A stretch of DNA of 64,000 bases from IMG/VR virus record IMGVR_UViG_3300008110_000220, positions 1-64,000 of that record. The stretch is one strand, 5' to 3'. Below are positions 56,623 to 64,000 of the stretch, piece after piece. Each line of letters starts with the position of its first letter. The stretch's first letter is position 1. The position numbers and the translations under genes are program-made. The DNA is from a virus. A model generated the notes under the pieces. The model did not search any database. It was not told where the DNA came from and was given only the letters and a program-made list of their open reading frames with translations.

Positions 56623-57423
56623 GTGGCAGCACCTAGACCAAGAAGGATATCGGATTTTAAACCAGCACTAACAAATCTAGCGCAAACTTCACATTATCAG
56701 GTTGTTTTTGGTGGTCTACCATTACCTTTAAGACAACATTTGAATGTCCGTGGAGTTGGTTATAGGTTTATTACTGAGACATCAGGACTTCTGTGCTATT
56801 CTGCTTCGTTACCTGGAAGTGCTCTTGCTACTGCGAATATTAAGGGAAACTTTATGGGAGTCGTTGAAAATATGGCTCACACAAGATTGTTTACTGAGAT
56901 AGGTCTTGAGTTTTATGTTGATAATGAGTATAAAACTCTGAAGTTCTTAGAACATTGGATGGACTTCATTTCTAATGGATCCGCACATAGAAAAGCATCT
57001 GATGATTATTATTTTAGGATGGAATATCCAGAAGATTATAAATCAAACCAAACAAAAATTATTAAGTTTGATAGAGATTATAAAGAAGATATAGAATATA
57101 CTTTCTGGGGTCTTTTTCCAAGAGATCTTTCATCAACAGTAGTGAAATATGATGCATCGGAGATATTAAAAGCATCAGTACGCTTTAGTTACGACAGATA
57201 TATTTGTGGTAGAAGTGATAGTTACTCTATTCACAGAGGAACTGATGATAATAAGAAAAATGATAATTCAAATCAATCAACTGGTAATGAAGGACAGAGA
57301 TATGTTCCAGTTTCTGCTGGTGCTGCTCAGGCTGGTGGAGTTAGATTTATTCCTGAAGGTATGACTTATGCTGAAGCACTTAACAAGGGACAAGTCTACA
57401 ATAGCCCCTATGGACCTAGATAA
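56623..57423 (+). CDS. 54: Baseplate tail-tube initiator-like protein (gp54-like)
   Basis: A 266-residue protein from GTG. HYQVVFGGLPLPLRQHLNVR, SLPGSALATANIKGNFMGVV, LEFYVDNEYKTLKFLEHWMD resemble the tube-type fold of gp54/gp19/gp48. The unique C-terminal tail is Gln/Asn-rich. Probably starts tail-tube growth on the hub. The assignment relies on fold memory. Confidence 0.65.
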   Translation: MAAPRPRRISDFKPALTNLAQTSHYQVVFGGLPLPLRQHLNVRGVGYRFITETSGLLCYSASLPGSALATANIKGNFMGVVENMAHTRLFTEIGLEFYVDNEYKTLKFLEHWMDFISNGSAHRKASDDYYFRMEYPEDYKSNQTKIIKFDRDYKEDIEYTFWGLFPRDLSSTVVKYDASEILKASVRFSYDRYICGRSDSYSIHRGTDDNKKNDNSNQSTGNEGQRYVPVSAGAAQAGGVRFIPEGMTYAEALNKGQVYNSPYGPR

Positions 57424-57426
57424 ATA
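57419..57426 (+). promoter_or_regulatory. Late promoter (GATAAATA)
   Basis: GATAAATA spanning the stop codon of the gp54-like gene, 27 bases before the gp26 gene. Confidence 0.5.
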
Positions 57427-57452
57427 TTTTTAACTGAACTTTTTGGGTTGTT

Positions 57453-58169
57453 ATGCCTTTACCAAAAATATCTACACCAACCTATGAGTTGGAACTTCCT
57501 TCTAATGGAAAGAAAATTAGATATCGCCCTTTTCTTGTAAGAGAAGAAAAGATTCTTATCATCGCAATGGAAAGCGAAGATGATAAGCAAATCACAAATG
57601 CTGTTAAGGAAGTTATTTCTAACTGTATCCTAAGCAGAGGAATTAAAATCGAACAACTGTCTACATTTGATATTGAATATATCTTTTTGAACATCAGAGG
57701 TAAATCTGTTGGCGAAGAAGTGGAAGTTATTGTAACATGTCCAGATGATGGAACTACCCAAGTTCCCGTAACAATCAACTTAGATGATATCAAAGTTGAG
57801 ACTGGAAAGAACCATAATAGAGATATCAAACTTGATAATGATCTTATTCTGAGGATGAAGTATCCATCTATGGAAGAATTTGTGAAAAATAATTTCAGCA
57901 CCGAAGAGCTAAACTTAGATAATACTTTTGATCTAATCTCTTCCTGCATTGAGCAAGTCTATTCTGAGGAAGAGTCTTGGTCAGCATCGGACTGTTCTAA
58001 GAAAGAACTTAGAGAATTTCTTGAGCAGTTGAGTTCAAAACAATTCAAAGAGATTGAAACATTCTTTGAGACAATGCCAAAATTGTCTCATACTGTTACG
58101 GTGATGAATCCAAATACAAAGGTTGAAAATGAAATTGTTCTGGAGGGATTAAATGCTTTTTTCGGGTAA
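57453..58169 (+). CDS. 26: Baseplate hub subunit gp26
   Basis: A 238-residue protein of the T4 baseplate gp26 family: TYELELPSNGKKIRYRPFLV, REEKILIIAMESEDDKQI, and LSTFDIEYIFLNIRGKSVGE with a CPDD loop. Required for hub assembly. The next gene starts 2 bases after its stop, like a chaperone pair. Confidence 0.85.
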   Translation: MPLPKISTPTYELELPSNGKKIRYRPFLVREEKILIIAMESEDDKQITNAVKEVISNCILSRGIKIEQLSTFDIEYIFLNIRGKSVGEEVEVIVTCPDDGTTQVPVTINLDDIKVETGKNHNRDIKLDNDLILRMKYPSMEEFVKNNFSTEELNLDNTFDLISSCIEQVYSEEESWSASDCSKKELREFLEQLSSKQFKEIETFFETMPKLSHTVTVMNPNTKVENEIVLEGLNAFFG

Positions 58170-58171
58170 GT

Positions 58172-58354
58172 ATGGCTCATGAAGATCTTGAGTCATACTA
58201 CAAGATAAATTTTGCCTTGATGCAGCATCATAAATACTCATTGACTGAACTAGAGAATATGATACCTTGGGAAAGAGAAGTTTATCTCACTTTCCTAAAA
58301 CAATATATTGAGGAAGAAAATTTAAAACAACAGCAATCTGAACTAAATGGCTGA
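58172..58354 (+). CDS. 51: Small baseplate-hub assembly protein (gp51-like)
   Basis: A 60-residue helical protein (SYYKINFALMQHHKYSLTEL, ENMIPWEREVYLTFLKQYIE). The pattern is shared with the second part of tail-assembly chaperones. In T4-like cyanophages this position is usually labelled gp51, the hub assembly catalyst. Overlaps the next gene by 8 bases. Confidence 0.6.
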   Translation: MAHEDLESYYKINFALMQHHKYSLTELENMIPWEREVYLTFLKQYIEEENLKQQQSELNG

Positions 58355-59759
58355 GTTTTCATCGCCAATCACAACTGGTTTAAGAGTAAGAAGAACTAGA
58401 GTATCCTCTTTTTCGTTTCTGAATCGTCCCCAAGACCAACAGCCAAGGGAAGATTATGGAACTACGCTTGCGCTGCAGCAGAATAGACTTGCTTTTGATA
58501 ATATTAATTCTTCCCTTATAAATCTTAGTAATCAAGTTAGTGCTCTAAGTGCTTCTCTGAATGGTATTGCTGAAAGAGTAAGAGAAGATTCTGCATTAGA
58601 TCAGGCAAGAGAATCTCAGAAGATAAGACAGGAAGAAATCTTAGCAGAGCAGAAAATCAGAGAAGGTAAAGAAAGCGTCGTTGAACGCAAAATGCAGTCT
58701 GCTCTTTTGACTCCGATTAAAAAAGTTGGCGATAAAGCAAGATTTACTCTAGGTAGATTATCAAGCTTCTTTATGATTCTCCTAGGTGGTTTCCTAGGAA
58801 ATATGGCGCTATCAACTATTAGTGCCTTGATATCTGGTGATAAAGAAAGACTAGAAGAACTTAAGCAAAAGTTCTTGAAGAATATTGGTGTTGTAACTGG
58901 TATTTTCTTATTGTTTAGTGGTGGATTTAGAACTATACTTGGTTATCTTACCAGACTTACTTCTAAGTTGGGTAGTTCTATTTTTAGAAACTTATTAATT
59001 AGACCTGTTGCTGCACTACTCAATTTAGTTAAAACTGCTGCTGCAGGTATAGCGGCAGGAATAGGTTTAAAACCAAAAACAAAACCAACTCCAACAAAAC
59101 CAAAACCATCAGCACCACCAGCAAAAACTTCACCTGGAGGTAAAGCAGGATCTAGTGGAGCTCCACCTGCTTCATCTGGTTCTAAAGGAAGTCCTTTTGG
59201 TTCATCAGTACTTAAAGGTGGTTTATTCGCTGCAGGTGCGTCTGCAATATACGATACGCTTTTTGGATCATCTGTTGGTGAAATGATCGCTGGTTCTGGT
59301 ACAGGTTTTGCTGCTGGCGGTGCTCTATCAGCATTAAACTATGTTCTAGGTCCAAAATTCACAATACCGTTAACAATAGCTGGAACATTTGCTATTCCAG
59401 CATTGATTGGTCTTGGTAAGGAATTTTATAAGGGAAGCGATATTGGTAAAGATAATCCATTCTTGAATACAGAGATTAATTTACTAGATGCGTTTACTGG
59501 ACAAGGACCATTATTTAAAACACCATCTCCAGAAATAAATGCACCACCAAAAAAATCTAATGATAATCTCCAGTCATTAAAAAGTTCAGACTCTGGAGGT
59601 AATGTAACAGTAATTAATAATGAATCTACTGCTAGTGCAAGAAATGTACCAACACAAGATCTAGGTTCTGCTAACTATCTGCCTAGCATTGCTACTTCAG
59701 ATCCAGATAATTTTCACAAGTATACTTCGTATCGTTACTTTAATACTGGATGGGCATAA
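58347..59759 (+). CDS. Tail tape-measure-like hub protein
   Basis: A 470-residue protein. N-terminal coiled coils (residues 45-115), then membrane-like helices (FFMILLGGFLGNMALSTISA, VVTGIFLLFSGGFRTILGYL), a Pro/Lys/Ser/Gly linker and a Gly-rich hydrophobic region (EMIAGSGTGFAAGGALSALN). This is typical of tape-measure or hub-core proteins that cross membranes on DNA entry. With the next gene it may replace T4 gp29. Confidence 0.6.
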   Translation: MAEFSSPITTGLRVRRTRVSSFSFLNRPQDQQPREDYGTTLALQQNRLAFDNINSSLINLSNQVSALSASLNGIAERVREDSALDQARESQKIRQEEILAEQKIREGKESVVERKMQSALLTPIKKVGDKARFTLGRLSSFFMILLGGFLGNMALSTISALISGDKERLEELKQKFLKNIGVVTGIFLLFSGGFRTILGYLTRLTSKLGSSIFRNLLIRPVAALLNLVKTAAAGIAAGIGLKPKTKPTPTKPKPSAPPAKTSPGGKAGSSGAPPASSGSKGSPFGSSVLKGGLFAAGASAIYDTLFGSSVGEMIAGSGTGFAAGGALSALNYVLGPKFTIPLTIAGTFAIPALIGLGKEFYKGSDIGKDNPFLNTEINLLDAFTGQGPLFKTPSPEINAPPKKSNDNLQSLKSSDSGGNVTVINNESTASARNVPTQDLGSANYLPSIATSDPDNFHKYTSYRYFNTGWA

Positions 59760-59764
59760 GTTAA

Positions 59765-61318
59765 ATGGCGTATCGTTCTTCCATAAATGTAACTAGCATT
59801 AATAAGTCTTTATCTGGACTTAACAAAAGTCTTCTTAGGACAAGAGAATCTGCTGCAACTGTTAGAACAACAATTATACAGTCTACAACAAATAAGAGAA
59901 AATCTTTTTCAGCGAGTATAAAAGCATTTAATCAGAGAAGAGAAGCGACAAGAAGAAAAGAAAGAGAGGATATTGTAGAGGCATCATCAATTCAGGGTGC
60001 AATATCAAGATCTACTAGTGCTGTAGCAAATAGCACAAGAGGTTTCTTGGGTAGAATACTTGATTTTCTTGGAACATTACTAGTTGGATGGGCTTTGACC
60101 AATCTCCCAAATATCATTAAAATGGCTCAAGCTCTCATTGAGAGGATGAAGACATATTTCCAATATCTCAATAATTTTAGAGAGGGTCTTCAAAACTTTT
60201 TGATAGGATTTGGTGATATGGTTGGTGAAATTTCTTCTGGTCTTGTTAGATTTGATTTTAATGCTGTAAGAGTAGCAGTAGACAAAGGAATGAATCAAAT
60301 GAAGGATTCCTTCGTCCAAATGGATAATTCAATAAATTCTGTAATACTTTTACTTAAGCAGGATGTTAAGAAATTACTTGGAATTGAGGATTATGAATTT
60401 GATAGAGGTAGTGATGATGGTGGAGGTGGTGGAGTAGATCCTGGAGGAGGTTCAGCACAACTTCCAGATCCAAAGTCTGCTGAAATGTATCGTATCGCTG
60501 CGGCACTCACCACAGAAGGTAGTAGTGACCAGGGATACGCCGACATGCTGCAGGTGGTTGCTAATAGAGTTGCACACCCTGGATATGGTACTAACTATAC
60601 TGATGTTCTTGGTGCTCCCGGACAGTTTCAAGGTGTGTACACTAGAGGTAGTGGAGCATTTAAATCAATACGTACTTTAGGGCAAGCATCTGCATGGTCT
60701 GGTCAAAGTCAGGCAACTCTATTAAAAGTTATTAGTCTTCTATCCGATCCAAAAAGACAAGCAAGTGCAGCAAAATTTGTTGGCGGTGCTCTAGAGTTTA
60801 GAGGTAGTCCAGCAACAGTTAGGGCAGTTAATAGTGATAGCGATCCACGAAATAATATTCGGGCAGATGCTAATGGAATAATTCCTGGTTCCGTCTGGCG
60901 TGGTACAAACCAAGATAACCAGTTCCTTGTGGATCCATCCAAAGATCCGATGCTTAGTGGTCCAGCATCACTTAACCTACCAAAACCACAACCACAAGCA
61001 CCACCACCAAAAAGCCCCCCAAAACGAAATACTGCTATGCCTGATGCGAGTAAAGAGGGTGCTCCCGGAATTCCTGGAGATCCTAAGTCTCCAAAAATTG
61101 GTGAATGGGTAGGTTCATCTAAAAAAGACTATTCATCTCAACTTGCTATGGCTTTGCAAAATGCAAAACCACAACCAAGAACAAATACTTTAATTTTAAA
61201 TAATACTGTAAAGCAAACAGAATATGTTGGTGGAGAAACAAATAGTGGTTCTGTTATTATAGTTGCTGGGGTAAATAGTAATAATATAAAAAATAAGTTC
61301 CTTTCTAGTGTAGTATAA
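59765..61318 (+). CDS. Tail protein with SleB-like cell-wall hydrolase domain
   Basis: A 517-residue protein. Basic coiled-coil start; hydrophobic helix GFLGRILDFLGTLLVGWALT (about residues 93-112); acidic Gly-rich linker. Residues about 241-389 form a SleB/hydrolase-2-like domain: MYRIAAALTTEGSSDQGYAD (catalytic Glu), VVANRVAHPGYGTNYTDVLG, APGQFQGV. The C-terminus is Pro-rich. It probably opens the peptidoglycan locally as the tail penetrates, replacing T4 gp5 lysozyme. Confidence 0.72.
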   Translation: MAYRSSINVTSINKSLSGLNKSLLRTRESAATVRTTIIQSTTNKRKSFSASIKAFNQRREATRRKEREDIVEASSIQGAISRSTSAVANSTRGFLGRILDFLGTLLVGWALTNLPNIIKMAQALIERMKTYFQYLNNFREGLQNFLIGFGDMVGEISSGLVRFDFNAVRVAVDKGMNQMKDSFVQMDNSINSVILLLKQDVKKLLGIEDYEFDRGSDDGGGGGVDPGGGSAQLPDPKSAEMYRIAAALTTEGSSDQGYADMLQVVANRVAHPGYGTNYTDVLGAPGQFQGVYTRGSGAFKSIRTLGQASAWSGQSQATLLKVISLLSDPKRQASAAKFVGGALEFRGSPATVRAVNSDSDPRNNIRADANGIIPGSVWRGTNQDNQFLVDPSKDPMLSGPASLNLPKPQPQAPPPKSPPKRNTAMPDASKEGAPGIPGDPKSPKIGEWVGSSKKDYSSQLAMALQNAKPQPRTNTLILNNTVKQTEYVGGETNSGSVIIVAGVNSNNIKNKFLSSVV

Positions 61319-62608
61319 ATGGCAGCAAGAGACGCATCAATATTCGAACAAATTACCATAGAGTCTGGTGATGGTACAAGAACCATTGATATGAGACTCG
61401 GTGTAGTTGCTATCAAATATTATGAAGATGTTTTTTCACCAACTATCACAGCAGAGATTACCGTATCTAATACGGGAGGAACAATTCCTGGAAAAGATGG
61501 TTCATTGCAGTCAATCTACAGTGGTCTTCCGTTAAGAGGTGGCGAAAGAGTATTCATAAAAATTGCTGGTAACAGTGATAAAAATAAATCTGGTATTGAT
61601 CTTGTTGATGAACCATTGTACGTCTCTAAAATTACAAATGTTATCAGAGAAGGTCAAAGAGAAACATTTACATTAAAGTTAGTATCAAGAGAAGCAATTA
61701 CTAATGAAACTTCAAGACTATACAAAAAATTTCCAAGAGCTCAAATAACTGATCATATAGAAAACATTATAAAGGAAGGTTTACAATCTCAAAAAACATT
61801 GAAATCTGATGTCGTTAGTAATCAATATAGTTTTATTGGAAACTTGAGAAGACCTTTCGATGTTCTGACTTGGTTAGCATCAAAGTCTATTCCAGATACC
61901 AATGTTCCTGGATACTTTTTCTATGAAACTATAGATGGATACAACTTCAGATCTATCGACAAACTTATTATTGATGGAAAAGCAAGTCCAAAAGCAGAAT
62001 ATTATCATCAAGAGGACCAAGATATTGAGAAGTCAACTGATCAAAGGATATTGAGTTATTCTGTTAATAGAAATAATGACTTATTAGAAAAACTTAGACT
62101 AGGAACGTATGCATCATTCTTTACTGAATATGATCCATATCAAAGTAAGTTTAGTCTTCAGCAAGAAGGAAAGAGAACAATAACTGATTTTGCTAAGAAC
62201 GCAACATTCCTTGGTGACGATCCAGATATTCCTAAAATTTTTGGTTCTGGTAACTTCTCTTTTGACACTGTTCCAAGTAGAATTATCTCATCAGTTCTCG
62301 ATGTTGGTGTGTTGGAGAAAGATGTGAGCAAACAACCTGGTAATGATGCTAAGTTATATCAAAGAGACGCTTTCTTTAGATACAATTATTTGTTCATGCA
62401 AACACTCAATATGACTGTTCCATTAAATAATAATTTAAGATCTGGTGATGTTATACGATGCAATTTCCTTAAAATTTCAGCAAACAGTAATGATTTTGAC
62501 CCTGAGAATAGTGGTCTATATATGATAAAAGAACTCTGTCATTATTTTGATGGTACACAATCTCTAACATCAATGAAGCTACTTAGAGATACATTCAGGG
62601 ATATTTAA
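61319..62608 (+). CDS. 27: Baseplate hub subunit gp27-like
   Basis: A 429-residue protein. IFEQITIESGDGTRTIDMRL, VAIKYYEDVFSPTITAEITV and LRRPFDVLTWLASKSIPDTN, DGYNFRSIDKL match gp27-type hub proteins, which form the trimeric base of the spike. It is followed by the gp5-type gene, as in T4 order. Confidence 0.78.
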   Translation: MAARDASIFEQITIESGDGTRTIDMRLGVVAIKYYEDVFSPTITAEITVSNTGGTIPGKDGSLQSIYSGLPLRGGERVFIKIAGNSDKNKSGIDLVDEPLYVSKITNVIREGQRETFTLKLVSREAITNETSRLYKKFPRAQITDHIENIIKEGLQSQKTLKSDVVSNQYSFIGNLRRPFDVLTWLASKSIPDTNVPGYFFYETIDGYNFRSIDKLIIDGKASPKAEYYHQEDQDIEKSTDQRILSYSVNRNNDLLEKLRLGTYASFFTEYDPYQSKFSLQQEGKRTITDFAKNATFLGDDPDIPKIFGSGNFSFDTVPSRIISSVLDVGVLEKDVSKQPGNDAKLYQRDAFFRYNYLFMQTLNMTVPLNNNLRSGDVIRCNFLKISANSNDFDPENSGLYMIKELCHYFDGTQSLTSMKLLRDTFRDI

Positions 62609-62617
62609 AAGTAACAA

Positions 62618-64000
62618 ATGGAAGATCTTTCACTTAAAACTAATTTTGTAGGCAGAGATGGATTTGTTTGGTGGATAGGGCAGATTCCACCTATTGAATC
62701 ATGGGACCAACAAGCAACTGGTCCAGGTTGGGGCATTAGATATAAAGTCCGCATTATGGGATATCATCCTTATAGTGAAGCGGAACTAAGTAATGAGGAC
62801 TTACCATGGGCACATGTGATGCTACCACCAGGTCATGGAACTGGTTCGGCAAATACATTCAAGAGTATTCGTTTTAACCCTGGTGATACTGTAATTGGTT
62901 TCTTTCTAGATGGAGCAGATGGTCAGCATCCAGTTATTATGGGTGCATTCGCCAATTCAATCGACGCTGTAAAGGATGGTGAGAAACTACCATTCGCACC
63001 ATTCTCCGGATACAATAAGTATATCAAAGAACCAGCGAAAGGCTCACTATCAAAGAGTGAGTCTGGAGATCAGAATGCTGCAACTGCAAAACAACCAATA
63101 GGTGTTAGTCCTTCTGATGCTAAAAAGGTAGATCCAAGCAATCCAGCAGCAAAGAGAACTTCTGATGGAAAGGTGATACGATTACCTTGTGGTACAGAAG
63201 GTGAAGATACTAAAGGTAATAAAGGAACAATTACCAAGATCAAAAATGCTATTGAAGGATTTGTTAAGTTTCTCCAAGACTTAAAGGCACAGTTTGATGA
63301 GGGACTTGAGTATTATAGAGACTGGGTAGATAGAGAGATTGATATTAGGGCAGAACAAATAACTACCGCTGCAACCAAAATGATCAGTGGTATGATTAAT
63401 AAGTTATTTAAGAAACTTGAACCAATTCTAAGCAAGGGTCTTGATCTTCTCTATGCTTCTGTATATGCTACAGTCTTCGCTGCAACTTTAAATCCAGTAG
63501 CAGCACACCTTGCTGGAGTAGCGGCACAAACTGCTATGCTTCAACCAGTAAAAATACTTCAAGATCTTATCCCTTGTATTGTTAATCAAATCTTAGACAA
63601 AGTATTTAATCTTGTAAAAGATCTTTTAAAGTCTATTGCTAATAATGTCCTAAACTTTGTCGATTGTGTTGCTGATCAAACTGTCGGTGCAATGATCAAT
63701 GGTATTATTGGTCTTATTGATAATGCATTGCTACCAGCAATTAATGGAATATCTAAGATTCTTCAATTCTTCGAAGACTTTAGTGTTGAGGGTCTACTAC
63801 GGAATGGTATTGATGCACTTCTTGGACTTGTTGGTCTTAAGTCTTGTAATAAAAAGAATCAGAAAGACAAGTATGGCGCTTGCAAATATAAACTAGGATA
63901 TGGACCAGTATTTCAAGATGAGCCAGATCTCAAAGGAATTATTGATAATGCTAATACTGCTAAGTCAATATCAACAGCAGCAAAGCTTGCTGGTTTCCCA
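62618..64000 (+). CDS. 5: Baseplate hub protein gp5-like, C-terminus beyond window
   Basis: At least 461 residues, open at the right edge. The start (VWWIGQIPPIESWDQQATGP, YKVRIMGYHPYS, DTVIGFFLDGADGQHPVIMG) is a gp5-type OB-fold. Next comes a hydrophobic helical region (LLYASVYATVFAATLNPVAA, CIVNQILDKVFNLVKDLLKS) instead of a lysozyme domain. The spike-forming C-terminus, if present, lies outside. It follows gp27 by 9 bases. Confidence 0.72.
   Translation, partial: MEDLSLKTNFVGRDGFVWWIGQIPPIESWDQQATGPGWGIRYKVRIMGYHPYSEAELSNEDLPWAHVMLPPGHGTGSANTFKSIRFNPGDTVIGFFLDGADGQHPVIMGAFANSIDAVKDGEKLPFAPFSGYNKYIKEPAKGSLSKSESGDQNAATAKQPIGVSPSDAKKVDPSNPAAKRTSDGKVIRLPCGTEGEDTKGNKGTITKIKNAIEGFVKFLQDLKAQFDEGLEYYRDWVDREIDIRAEQITTAATKMISGMINKLFKKLEPILSKGLDLLYASVYATVFAATLNPVAAHLAGVAAQTAMLQPVKILQDLIPCIVNQILDKVFNLVKDLLKSIANNVLNFVDCVADQTVGAMINGIIGLIDNALLPAINGISKILQFFEDFSVEGLLRNGIDALLGLVGLKSCNKKNQKDKYGACKYKLGYGPVFQDEPDLKGIIDNANTAKSISTAAKLAGFP

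Overview
The window is part of a T4-like cyanomyovirus genome, from a phage of marine Synechococcus or Prochlorococcus. Two gene sets show this together. One is T4 core genes: gp32, gp33, gp59, gp4, gp53, gp48, gp26, gp27, a gp5-type hub protein, and likely gp54- and gp51-type genes. The other is cyanophage host-like genes: psbA, psbD, two high-light-inducible (hli) genes, ferredoxin, phoH and thyX. The DNA is AT-rich and densely packed, with many ATGA/TAATG overlaps. Six tRNA genes are present: Arg-TCT, Asn-GTT, Thr-TGT, Gly-TCC, Ser-TGA and Pro-TGG.

Layout. 1-1315 (minus): three small exported proteins, two of them paralogous. 1372-3527: a promoter-terminator element, then a cell-wall module (tail-lysozyme-type endolysin, membrane protein, RlpA-like protein, exported protein). 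3530-8700: tRNAs, two barrel-like exported proteins, an HNH endonuclease, tiny membrane proteins and a possible structured RNA near 5.75 kb. 9129-18241: eleven tightly coupled carbohydrate genes (GT11, GT6, TylF-type methyltransferase, HAD-nucleotidyltransferase fusion, GDPD-like, HtrL/YibB-like, GT4, GT25 and others). 18340-23046: the photosynthesis/redox block (hli, ferredoxin, hli, peroxiredoxin, psbA, GIY-YIG endonuclease, psbD). 23098-24469: small genes and an HNH endonuclease. 24522-39399: tail fibres, including a 2446-residue collagen-like fibre ending in an S74 chaperone domain and a second collagen-like collar fibre, with a five-gene glycosyltransferase/sulfotransferase operon between them. 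39425-44593: fibre chaperone, more sugar genes (UDP-galactopyranose mutase and GT2 enzymes) and a 2OG-oxygenase-like protein. 44596-53623: nucleotide and DNA metabolism (glutaredoxin, thyX, phoH, nuclease, gp33, gp59, gp32) with many small ORFs. 53685-53996: a shortened Mom-like gene. 53999-56581 (minus): gp53, gp48, an unknown and gp4. 56623-64000 (plus): gp54-like, gp26, gp51-like, two tape-measure-like proteins (one with a SleB-like hydrolase domain), gp27 and a gp5-type hub protein cut by the window edge.

How it works together. psbA, psbD, hli, ferredoxin and peroxiredoxin should sustain photosynthetic electron flow and limit oxidative damage during infection. ThyX, glutaredoxin, gp32, gp33 and gp59 serve nucleotide supply, replication and late transcription. 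The two sugar clusters probably decorate either the host surface or the virion fibres.

Most notable observations: (1) psbA is split by what looks like the 5' half of a group I intron (P1, P2, P4, P5, P6) joined directly to exon 2, without its 3' half. (2) At least three operons share one compact switch: the loop of an intrinsic terminator is the -35 box of the next promoter, the T-tract falls in the 17-nt spacer, and the -10 follows. (3) GT11 and GT6 genes overlap at their stop and start codons, the enzyme pair that builds ABO-type sugar epitopes. (4) Two almost proline-free collagen-like fibres with frequent Gly-X-Thr triplets lie beside glycosyltransferases. (5) There is a pseudoknot-like RNA candidate at 5734-5828.
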